Shown here: in pieces, positions 1 to 5,840 of the stretch
Position numbering within the stretch: the first letter of the stretch is position 1
Layout of the letters: the number at the start of each line of letters is the position of its first letter
Origin: Kiritimatiellia bacterium
GTDB lineage: Bacteria > Verrucomicrobiota > Kiritimatiellia > RFP12 > UBA1067
Reading direction: 5' to 3'
DNA length: 5,935 bases
Assembly: GCA_017936245.1 (NCBI GenBank)
Contig: JAGBFY010000150.1
Span: 1 to 5,935, forward strand
The notes under the pieces: model-generated
Told to the model about the DNA's origin: nothing
Seen by the model: the letters and a program-made list of their open reading frames with translations, nothing else
Databases searched by the model: none
Position numbers and translations under genes: made by a program

Positions 1-129
1 CCTTAATGCGGAAGGGGTGCACATATTGTTTGTGATTGTTGTGCACGGTCTGTTTTCAACTAAACGCCCGCCATACGAATTTCTCGATTTCCCTCACGAC
101 AGAACTTGATGCCATAAAGAAGGGGACGG

Positions 130-146
130 CGCGTTCAGTGAACGCG
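130..146. promoter_or_regulatory. 17-base perfect palindrome, candidate operator upstream of the GH106-like gene
   Basis: The sequence CGCGTTCA-G-TGAACGCG is a perfect 8+8 inverted repeat around a single central base, about 90 bases upstream of the glycosidase ATG at 235. Its size and symmetry fit a binding site for a dimeric repressor or activator, for example one controlling a polysaccharide-use gene; the regulator is not in the window. As RNA it could form a six-pair stem with a five-base loop, but no T-run follows directly, so a terminator for an upstream gene is the weaker reading. The remaining bases of 1-234 hold no gene I can support. Confidence 0.4.
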
Positions 147-218
147 ACCCTGCTGTATTTTGCATGTCTTTCCATAAATTAAGAGATGTATGTGTTTGTG
201 GGATTTGTTGAATGATTT

Positions 219-227
219 TGGTACAAT
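219..227 (+). promoter_or_regulatory. Extended -10 promoter element for the GH106-like gene
   Basis: TG-G-TACAAT at 219-227 matches the extended -10 consensus TGnTATAAT with one mismatch. No convincing -35 lies at 16-18 bases upstream, which extended -10 promoters tolerate. The box ends at 227, so initiation about seven bases downstream would fall at 234-235, on the A of the ATG start codon. This would give a leaderless or near-leaderless mRNA, consistent with the lack of any Shine-Dalgarno sequence in front of 235. Confidence 0.45.
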
Positions 228-234
228 ACGTCGC

Positions 235-3200
235 ATGAAAACATTGTTGGTACTTTACCTGTCTTTTTGTCTGTCAGTTCTGTCGGTGAGTGCGGTGGAT
301 GTGGATTCGTTCAGGAATCCAGACCTTTCCTGTCGTCCTGAGACATGGTTTCATCTGATTGGCGGCAATGTGTCAAAAGAAGGTATGGATGCCGATCTCG
401 ACGCAATTGCAAATGCCGGAATATCCGGAATACATCTTTTCCATGGTCGTTCAGACCATGGCGAATGGCCGAACGTCAAGAAGCAGATTCCGTGTTTGAG
501 CGAAGATTGGGACGATCTTATCCGCTTTGTCGCAGATGGCTGTGAGAAGCGCGGGTTAATCTTCAAGATGCAGAACTGTCCGGGTTGGTCGATGAGCGGC
601 GGCCCTTGGATTGCGCCGTCGAACGCGATGCGCAATCTTACATACTCGCGTACCGACATCAAGGGTGGCGCATCGGTGAACATGGAACTGCCGATTCCGC
701 GACTTCCTCTTCCCGAGGTGAAGATCTCAGACGAAGATCGTGACTATTGTGATTTGTTTGTCATGGCTTTCCCGACGCCGGAAGGAGATGAGATGTCAAT
801 GCCGGAGCCTGAAATGGTTCAAGAGCGTGTGAAATCCGGGGAATTCGTGCGCCGCAGATATCGTTTCCCGCATCCGGTGACGGTGAATTCCGTGGAAATA
901 CCCAATTCGCACATTCTCAACAAGGCATGGGCGTATGACATATGCGCTACTGTGCACATTAGTGCGGTTTATGAAGGCGGAAAACGTCTGAAGACCATAG
1001 TGCAATCTCCGATTCCGAACGGATGCTGGCAGGACAATGTGCCGTTTACCGTATCAAAAATGGACGGAGATTGCAGAATTGAACCGACCGATACATGGGA
1101 TGTTGATATATATTGTCGGCATCCGTTGAATGTTCCGTACGTGCGTTTTCATGCGGGGCTTCGCAACCATAACTGGGAGGGGAAGGCCGGTTGGGTGCTG
1201 CGCGGAATACGTTCGTGTGAAACGCTATGCCGCTCCTTTTCAGAATCGAAATGCATTGACGGTGATAAGATTCTCGATCTTACGAATAAACTCGTGGACG
1301 GCAGATTGAACTGGACTCCGCCAGAAGGGAAGTGGACAATCCTCCGCATCGGACACGTGAACAACGGTACGAAGAACGCCCCTGCGCCGCCTGAGGCTAC
1401 AGGTTGGGAGTGCAACAAGATGGATCCGCGCGGAATCGATACGCATTTCGTCGCCTATATAGGACGGCTTGCGATGGGACCTCTTGCGGGCGGCAAACTC
1501 AAAGGGTTCATTGTCGACAGCTGGGAGTGCCGCCGTCAGACGTGGACGGAGCATCTGGAACGTGATTTCCGATCGGCTCGCGGTTACGGACTCAGAAAGA
1601 ATCTTCCTTCCGTATTCGGTTGGATTATCGATTCGCCAGAGAAGACAGATTCGTTCCTCCGTGACTGGCGGCAGACGCTTGGAGAACTTATAGAAAAGAA
1701 CTACTATGCGCGGATGGCGGAAATAGCCCGCGAGAACGGCATGGTCGCTCAATACGAGGCGGCGTTTGGAGACGTGCTGCCGGGTGACATCCTTTCGTTC
1801 TGGAAATATTGTGACACTCCAATGACTGAGTTCTGGTTCCCCCGTGCCGAAGAGAGCGCAGGACAGGACGACTTCAAGCCGATCATTCCATGTGCCTCAT
1901 CGGCACACATTTACGGGAAGTCACGTGTGTCGGCAGAGGCGTTTACCACAACCAGGCTTTCGTGGGCGGAGGATCTCAAGCGCCTCAAAGCTTGCGCGAA
2001 CCATGCGTTTGCGCGTGGCGTGACGCACCTTGTTTTCCATACGTACACGCACAATCCGCACGTCGGATGGAAATTGCCTGGCACAAGCTTCGGAACACGC
2101 ATAGGCACTCCGTTCATACGCGGTCAGGCCTGGTGGAAGCATATGCCGGAATTCACGGCTTGGGCTGCAAGATGCTGCAACATGCTTGAGGCAGGGAAGC
2201 CGGCAAATGACATCCTCTGGTTTTTGGGAGAAGATGTTGACCACAAGCCGAACGAACGCAGTCCGTTCCCGCATGGCTACAAGTATGACTACATCAACCG
2301 TGATGCGCTTTTGTCACGCATATCCGTCAAGGATGGCCTTTTCATCGCGCCTGACGGCGCTTCATGGAAGGTGCTGTGGGTGCCGCCGTCATATAGGACA
2401 CCGGAAGTGAAGGCAAGGCTGCAGGAATTTGCCAAGTCCGGCGGTCGGGTTGTCTACGGGCGGCGAACAACGATGGAAAAGGATATTCTGAAAACGGTTG
2501 AGGGACTGCCGCCGGATGTAGTCTGCGGACCGGATCTTAAAGGAAGGGCGATAACGGACTGGCGCAGAGATGAGCAGAGGATAGAATGGTTGCATCGTCG
2601 TGGCAAGGATGCGGAGTGGTATTTTGTTTCGGCGAACGGAATGGATGCGTACAAGGGTGAGGTCACATTCCGCATGGAAGGTGACGTGTCCGTATGGGAT
2701 CCTGTCACGGGTGATATCCGCAAGCCGACGGTCGTCCGTTCCGGCGGCGGTTTCACGACGCTCATGCTGGATCTCGCTCCTGCGGAGGATATGTTTGTGG
2801 TGTTCTCCCGTGGTCTTTCAAAGGCGGGTGGCGTTGAGGAAAACGGAAAGTTGCCGACTGAAGACGATTTCAACGACCTGCGTAACCTTCGCAGATGGAC
2901 TCTTTCATTCCCGAAAGGGTGGGGCGCTCCGGAATCAATCGATCTCGACAGGCTCGTTTCATGGACGGATCTCCCAATCGGCAAGGAAGGACGCCATTTC
3001 TCGGGTACTGCGACATACAGAACCAGTTTTGCCGGCATAAAGGGAGAGGATGTGGTCCTGGACCTTGGCGAGGTGGAGTTCGTGGCGGATGTGTTCGTTA
3101 ACGGACGGAAGGTGCGTACCATGTGGGCGCCGCCGTATCGCTGCGGAATCGGTGATTATGTCACGGATGGCAAAAACGAATTGCGTATTGATGTGACCTC

Positions 3201-3336
3201 CACATGGTTCAACAGGCTTGCGTACGATGCCGGGCTCCCAGAGAATGAGCGCAAAACATGGACAATATCGGCGCCACCGAAAAACACCCCTTCAAAACCG
3301 GCGGGTCTCATCGGTCCGGTTACATTGAGAAGATGA
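235..3336 (+). CDS. Secreted glycoside hydrolase, GH106-like (putative alpha-L-rhamnosidase)
   Basis: This is a 1033-residue exported enzyme, probably hydrolysing terminal alpha-L-rhamnose or a related sugar from plant or microbial glycans in the periplasm or outside the cell. Residues 1-20 form a signal peptide (MK, a hydrophobic stretch, then VSA before Val21), which favours the ATG at 235 over the in-frame TTG/ATG codons upstream; an open extension back to 190 lacks signal character. The N-terminal signature PETWFH (35-40) followed by GGNVSKEG, and MQNCPGW (from 112), are typical of GH106-type barrels as I remember the family. Candidate acidic catalytic or metal-binding residues lie in VDSWE (Asp428, Glu431) and QYEAAFGD (Glu508); this is inferred from motif style, not alignment. 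The last ~130 residues (GTATYRTSF onward, with VFVNGRKV) form a jelly-roll beta-sandwich as in GH2/GH106 proteins. Length is normal for GH106 and there is no break. The stop overlaps the next gene. The exact substrate is unsure, because many GH106-like proteins are uncharacterised. Confidence 0.85.
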   Translation: MKTLLVLYLSFCLSVLSVSAVDVDSFRNPDLSCRPETWFHLIGGNVSKEGMDADLDAIANAGISGIHLFHGRSDHGEWPNVKKQIPCLSEDWDDLIRFVADGCEKRGLIFKMQNCPGWSMSGGPWIAPSNAMRNLTYSRTDIKGGASVNMELPIPRLPLPEVKISDEDRDYCDLFVMAFPTPEGDEMSMPEPEMVQERVKSGEFVRRRYRFPHPVTVNSVEIPNSHILNKAWAYDICATVHISAVYEGGKRLKTIVQSPIPNGCWQDNVPFTVSKMDGDCRIEPTDTWDVDIYCRHPLNVPYVRFHAGLRNHNWEGKAGWVLRGIRSCETLCRSFSESKCIDGDKILDLTNKLVDGRLNWTPPEGKWTILRIGHVNNGTKNAPAPPEATGWECNKMDPRGIDTHFVAYIGRLAMGPLAGGKLKGFIVDSWECRRQTWTEHLERDFRSARGYGLRKNLPSVFGWIIDSPEKTDSFLRDWRQTLGELIEKNYYARMAEIARENGMVAQYEAAFGDVLPGDILSFWKYCDTPMTEFWFPRAEESAGQDDFKPIIPCASSAHIYGKSRVSAEAFTTTRLSWAEDLKRLKACANHAFARGVTHLVFHTYTHNPHVGWKLPGTSFGTRIGTPFIRGQAWWKHMPEFTAWAARCCNMLEAGKPANDILWFLGEDVDHKPNERSPFPHGYKYDYINRDALLSRISVKDGLFIAPDGASWKVLWVPPSYRTPEVKARLQEFAKSGGRVVYGRRTTMEKDILKTVEGLPPDVVCGPDLKGRAITDWRRDEQRIEWLHRRGKDAEWYFVSANGMDAYKGEVTFRMEGDVSVWDPVTGDIRKPTVVRSGGGFTTLMLDLAPAEDMFVVFSRGLSKAGGVEENGKLPTEDDFNDLRNLRRWTLSFPKGWGAPESIDLDRLVSWTDLPIGKEGRHFSGTATYRTSFAGIKGEDVVLDLGEVEFVADVFVNGRKVRTMWAPPYRCGIGDYVTDGKNELRIDVTSTWFNRLAYDAGLPENERKTWTISAPPKNTPSKPAGLIGPVTLRR

Positions 3337-3995
3337 GCATGATATCTGCAGAAGGGGCCTCCGTGACTGTGATACTTGCGGACGGTGAAGCGTCGTCGCA
3401 TGAAGTGCCTTTGTCGTTTCTCCGCTACGCCAAAACGGTTGTGGCATGTGACGGCGCATGGCGCACGGCTGTGAAGAAGGGGCGAATCCCTGATGCGGTC
3501 GTAGGGGATGGTGATTCGCTCTCTTCGGACGATTTGGCGGAGCTTGAGCGTCTTTGCGTTCCTGTTTTCGTGGATGCGGAACAGGATACGAATGATCTAT
3601 GCAAGGCGTTCAGGTACGTTATGCGTTCCGGAACCGCCGGTCGGATCGTTATTTTGGGTGCTACGGGCAAGCGCGAAGATCATGCCATAGGTAACATCTT
3701 TCATCTTGTTGATTTTGCCGAATCCAATCCTGGCGTTCAGATCGTAACGGACTTCGGAACATTCGAACCCCTTATGCCGCCAGGGCGGGAATGGGACGGC
3801 GATTTAAATGTCGGGTGTCCAATCAGTGTTTTTGCGACGCATCCCGACACGATAATGGCATCGGAAGGTCTTAAGTGGCCGCTGAATGGCGTGCGGTTTG
3901 ACGCCTTATGGCGAGGTACGCTTAACCGTATCGTGTCCACACGCTTTTCGATCCGTACGGACCGTCCTGCGATCATCTTTCGTCCGCATACATGA
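3333..3995 (+). CDS. thiN: Thiamine pyrophosphokinase
   Basis: This 220-residue cytoplasmic enzyme transfers pyrophosphate from ATP to thiamine, giving thiamine diphosphate. The Rossmann-like N-terminal half shows VACDGAW (37-43), PDAVVGDGDS (53-62, the acidic metal/ATP motif), QDTND (84-88) and GKREDH with Arg114, Asp116 and His117, matching the family's GGRxDH block. The C-terminal beta-sandwich has GLKWPL followed by WRGTLN, the thiamine-binding part. The length fits the usual 210-220 residues. The ATG at 3333 shares ATGA with the stop of the glycosidase gene, which implies translational coupling. A second ATG at 3339 is equally credible, because GAGAAG (3327-3332) sits six bases before it as a weak ribosome binding site. 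An open extension back to 3258 lies wholly inside the upstream gene and has no family similarity, so I left it out. No TPP riboswitch is seen ahead of the pair. Confidence 0.92.
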   Translation: MSMISAEGASVTVILADGEASSHEVPLSFLRYAKTVVACDGAWRTAVKKGRIPDAVVGDGDSLSSDDLAELERLCVPVFVDAEQDTNDLCKAFRYVMRSGTAGRIVILGATGKREDHAIGNIFHLVDFAESNPGVQIVTDFGTFEPLMPPGREWDGDLNVGCPISVFATHPDTIMASEGLKWPLNGVRFDALWRGTLNRIVSTRFSIRTDRPAIIFRPHT

Positions 3996-3996
3996 T

Positions 3997-4018
3997 TATT
4001 ATTGCTCGGGCAATGATA
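3997..4018 (+). other. Weak hairpin just after the thiamine pyrophosphokinase stop
   Basis: Arms TATTATTGC (3997-4005) and GCAATGATA (4010-4018) pair with one G-T wobble around a TCGG loop, starting two bases after the stop codon. The position suits a transcript end for the two-gene unit. However, the stem is AT-rich and no T-run follows, so it may be an RNA-stabilising hairpin or chance. Confidence 0.3.
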
Positions 4019-4022
4019 TATT

Positions 4023-4314
4023 GTGATTCAGTCAAGTTTTGGGAGTGCTTCTATGTCGACTGCAGAAGACTTTTTTTTTCTTGTTTCGGCGCGAATCTTT
4101 TGTATCTTGTCACGAAGAATCACGGCTTCACGGACGGCAATAAGCGCATTGCCGCCGGTCTCTTCCTGTATTTTTGAATCGGAACAAACTGCTTTTACGC
4201 AAGGATGTCTCCAAGCGCATTGCAGACCACACGCTCGTGGCGCTCACGGTGATAATTGCCTGCTCTAAGCCAACAGAGAAAGAGCTTATGGTCAATCTCG
4301 TAATGACATTTTGA
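4023..4314 (+). pseudogene. Decayed 3' remnant of a Fic/DOC-family gene
   Basis: Fic-domain proteins transfer nucleotide moieties such as AMP to targets and often act as toxins. Here only about 95 codons of the C-terminal half survive, spread over three frames. The first frame gives IQSSFG...STAED (4026-4070). After the nine-T tract at 4071-4079 the second frame gives GANLLYLVTKNHGFTDGNKR (4088-4147), which holds the active-site motif H-x-F-x-D-G-N-K-R (His codon at 4121). After the five-T tract at 4171-4175 the third frame gives FLNRNKLLLRKD, then RIADHTLVALTVIIACSKP, and ends at a normal-looking stop (4312-4314). Restoring one T in the second tract rejoins the last two parts exactly (LYF-FLNRN). 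The text resembles the Fic proteins related to RhuM-type virulence proteins, where HPFxDGNKRIxA and DNxLVALTLxIAxSKPxEK are familiar. The 5' two thirds are missing, so the gene is dead even if the T-tract indels were sequencing errors. Confidence 0.8.
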
Positions 4315-4346
4315 AGTAAGAAAGATTGGATAAGTGAACATTTCGG

Positions 4347-4375
4347 TTGCGTTTGATGCCTGTAAGTGCTATTAT
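4347..4375 (+). promoter_or_regulatory. Promoter for the HipA-like kinase gene
   Basis: TTGCGT (4347-4352) and TATTAT (4370-4375) are separated by exactly 17 bases, and TG at 4367-4368 gives the extended -10 form TGnTATTAT. The -35 keeps only the TTG core, while the -10 has five of six consensus bases. Predicted initiation near 4382 leaves a leader of about 70 bases before the ATG at 4452. It lies downstream of the Fic remnant and is the best promoter in this gap. Confidence 0.5.
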
Positions 4376-4386
4376 TTGCCTTGTTT

Positions 4387-4406
4387 TCACAAAAGATGTT
4401 TTGTGA
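4387..4406. promoter_or_regulatory. Perfect 8+8 inverted repeat, candidate operator of the HipA-like gene
   Basis: TCACAAAA-GATG-TTTTGTGA is a perfect inverted repeat with a four-base spacer, beginning about five bases after the predicted transcription start. This is a classic place for a repressor to block initiation. The kinase encoded 46 bases downstream has its own winged helix-turn-helix, so autoregulation is the natural hypothesis. A terminator for the Fic remnant is less likely: the stem is AT-rich and no T-run follows the right arm. Confidence 0.5.
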
Positions 4407-4451
4407 TGTGTATGCTTGACGGGATAAGTTCAAGTTAAGTTGATTTATCAA

Positions 4452-5810
4452 ATGATTCTGAAGCATCGAGATAAAGAACTGTTGCGGTTTGAATGGATTG
4501 AACCGCAAGGTGTTCGTATTGTTTCAGTAGATGAAGGGAATAATCGCTATCTGCCCCTTGATTTTAAGGGCGAGGTTTCTGACGAAAATCTTTGGAAGTG
4601 GCTGTCTCGTCGTGTGGTGCCACGTAATCGCCGTAATATCGACGCATTAATGGCGGCAATGGGTCTTGAAGCGCGAAATGTTCGAGGTATAATCGAGATA
4701 TGCCGTGGCTTATCGCTTAATGATGTTCATTGGGTTGTGCCGAATGATTTTAAGGGATCGTGGAAAGATTGCAATCTTTACGATAATGAATTTTCGCAGG
4801 CGATTGCGCTAACCGCCTTTAACGGGATGGGGTCTGCTATTGAGCGCCTTGATTGGATATCTTCGCCTGAATTTTCGACGAATGGAATGCTCGCGAAATG
4901 CTGGCGGAGAATCGATGGAAGGGTCGCTCTTTACAAGTCGGGAACGGATGGAGCTGCCAATACGGGATTTGAGCCTTATTCCGAATATTATGCTTCGCAG
5001 ATCGCCGCTGCTATGGGGCTTGATCATGTCGAATATTCGCTAAGCAAGTTTAAGGGCTATTTGTGTTCGACCTGCAATATTTTTACGAGCGATAAGCTTG
5101 GATATCTGCCAGCGGGAAGAATCATGAATGTGGCAGAAGCTCTGGAAGACAAACGCTTTGCCGACATTTTCTTCTTTGACGCACTCATTTTCAACACCGA
5201 CCGTCATCTCGGAAATTTTGGGTATTTGGTTGATAATGATAAAAATGAGATAGTTGGCGCGGCTCCCATATTCGATAATGGTTACGGACTATTTTCGCTG
5301 GCACTTTATCGTCCTGGCGATAGGCTTGACGAGTTTTCTGATTTGGCTAAATATGTTTCGCGGGTAAAGCCTGCGTTATACTCAAAGTGGCTGGGATTTC
5401 CGGGCGGCATTACGAAAAGTATGCTTGAGCGTATGAAGGCGTTGAAGGGCTTCCGCTTCAAACGGCATAAATACTATAACCTGCCACAAGACAGGCTGCG
5501 CTCTATAGAGAAGTTTCTCCAAAGTCGTATTTTGCAAATTGAGGAATTCGCTCAAAAGGCAGATGATATATTTGAGATATCGACAAAATGTGGCACTGTA
5601 AATCCTGTAAATAACGAATCGTTGGCACTGCAAATTATCGCAAACCTCAAGGCCGATCCGTTTGTCAGCTATGACGAATTGTCGGAGCTTATGGGTGTGC
5701 CGCGTCGGACGGTCGCACGTCGTATAAAGGAGCTTGCCGATGCCGGCAGAATACGGCGCGTTGGAGCTGCAAAAAACGGCCATTGGGAAGTGTTAAGAGG
5801 ACAGGATTAA
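4452..5810 (+). CDS. HipA-like serine/threonine kinase with C-terminal winged helix-turn-helix
   Basis: This 452-residue protein, probably cytoplasmic, has a HipA-family kinase fold. HipA kinases phosphorylate cellular proteins such as glutamyl-tRNA synthetase and can arrest growth; the target here is unknown. GLSLNDVHWVVP and NLYDNEFSQ (roughly 90-120) match the N-terminal part of stand-alone HipA-domain proteins. Lys162 (ALYKSG) and Glu178 (SEYYASQ) are likely the ATP-binding pair. NTDRHLGN (248-255) carries the catalytic Asp250 and metal-binding Asn255, and IFDNGYG (Asp275) is the DFG-like site, so the core looks intact. A linker (about 365-390) leads to a winged helix-turn-helix (390-449: SYDELSELMGV, RRTVARRIKEL, then a wing ending GHWEVL), a DNA-binding module absent from classical HipA. 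No hipB lies beside it. ATG 4452 is preferred over TTG 4440; neither has a Shine-Dalgarno sequence. Sampled stretches look somewhat richer in A/T than the glycosidase gene, which fits horizontal transfer. Confidence 0.8.
   Translation: MILKHRDKELLRFEWIEPQGVRIVSVDEGNNRYLPLDFKGEVSDENLWKWLSRRVVPRNRRNIDALMAAMGLEARNVRGIIEICRGLSLNDVHWVVPNDFKGSWKDCNLYDNEFSQAIALTAFNGMGSAIERLDWISSPEFSTNGMLAKCWRRIDGRVALYKSGTDGAANTGFEPYSEYYASQIAAAMGLDHVEYSLSKFKGYLCSTCNIFTSDKLGYLPAGRIMNVAEALEDKRFADIFFFDALIFNTDRHLGNFGYLVDNDKNEIVGAAPIFDNGYGLFSLALYRPGDRLDEFSDLAKYVSRVKPALYSKWLGFPGGITKSMLERMKALKGFRFKRHKYYNLPQDRLRSIEKFLQSRILQIEEFAQKADDIFEISTKCGTVNPVNNESLALQIIANLKADPFVSYDELSELMGVPRRTVARRIKELADAGRIRRVGAAKNGHWEVLRGQD
5600..5617 (+). 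repeat. Left copy of the AAATCCTGT 9-base-unit repeat, inside the kinase linker
   Basis: AAATCCTGT followed by the degenerate unit AAATAACGA occupies 5600-5617, in frame within the kinase gene. The surrounding reading is TVNPVNNE, in the linker between kinase and winged helix. It matches the reverse complement of 5810-5827 at 15 of 18 bases, including 13 in a row. Similar ACAGGATTTACAGGATT repeats are scattered in many bacterial genomes, as I recall; I cannot verify their copy number here. Confidence 0.65.
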
Positions 5811-5827
5811 CGAGATTTACAGGATTT
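5801..5827 (-). repeat. Right copy of the 9-base-unit repeat at the kinase gene end
   Basis: Three 9-base units follow one another: ACAGGATTA (5801-5809), ACGAGATTT (5810-5818) and ACAGGATTT (5819-5827). They run in the orientation opposite to the copy at 5600-5617. The first unit encodes the last residues of the kinase (Gln-Asp) and most of the TAA stop, so the reading frame ends inside the repeat. Confidence 0.7.
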
Positions 5828-5840
5828 GAGCGACCGGAAC

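Noticed and set aside
62..124. Minus-strand frame of 19 codons (MASSSVVREIEKF...) in the leader
   Set aside because: Too short, without a ribosome binding site or family match; it could be chance.
1..234. TPP riboswitch or other structured leader for the operon containing the thiamine enzyme
   Set aside because: I see no THI-box-like conserved segments, and thiamine pyrophosphokinase is second in the unit.
1240..1752. Open frame of 170 codons on the minus strand
   Set aside because: Also opposite the glycosidase gene, with no family features.
2454..3122. Open frame of 222 codons on the minus strand
   Set aside because: It lies entirely opposite the GH106-like gene, its translation is Ser/Arg/Pro-rich with no recognisable motif, and it has no start signals; it is a shadow of the real gene.
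4014..4022. TGATATATT as an extended -10 promoter after thiamine pyrophosphokinase
   Set aside because: No -35 at proper spacing, and only a dead gene lies downstream; it also overlaps the hairpin arm.
4416..4421. TTGACG as a -35 element close to the kinase start
   Set aside because: No acceptable -10 lies 16-18 bases downstream; the 4347-4375 pair is better.
4128..4508. Minus-strand open frame of 126 codons across the intergenic gap
   Set aside because: It overlaps the Fic remnant and the kinase promoter. The plus strand reads as Fic sequence in three frames, while this translation resembles nothing.
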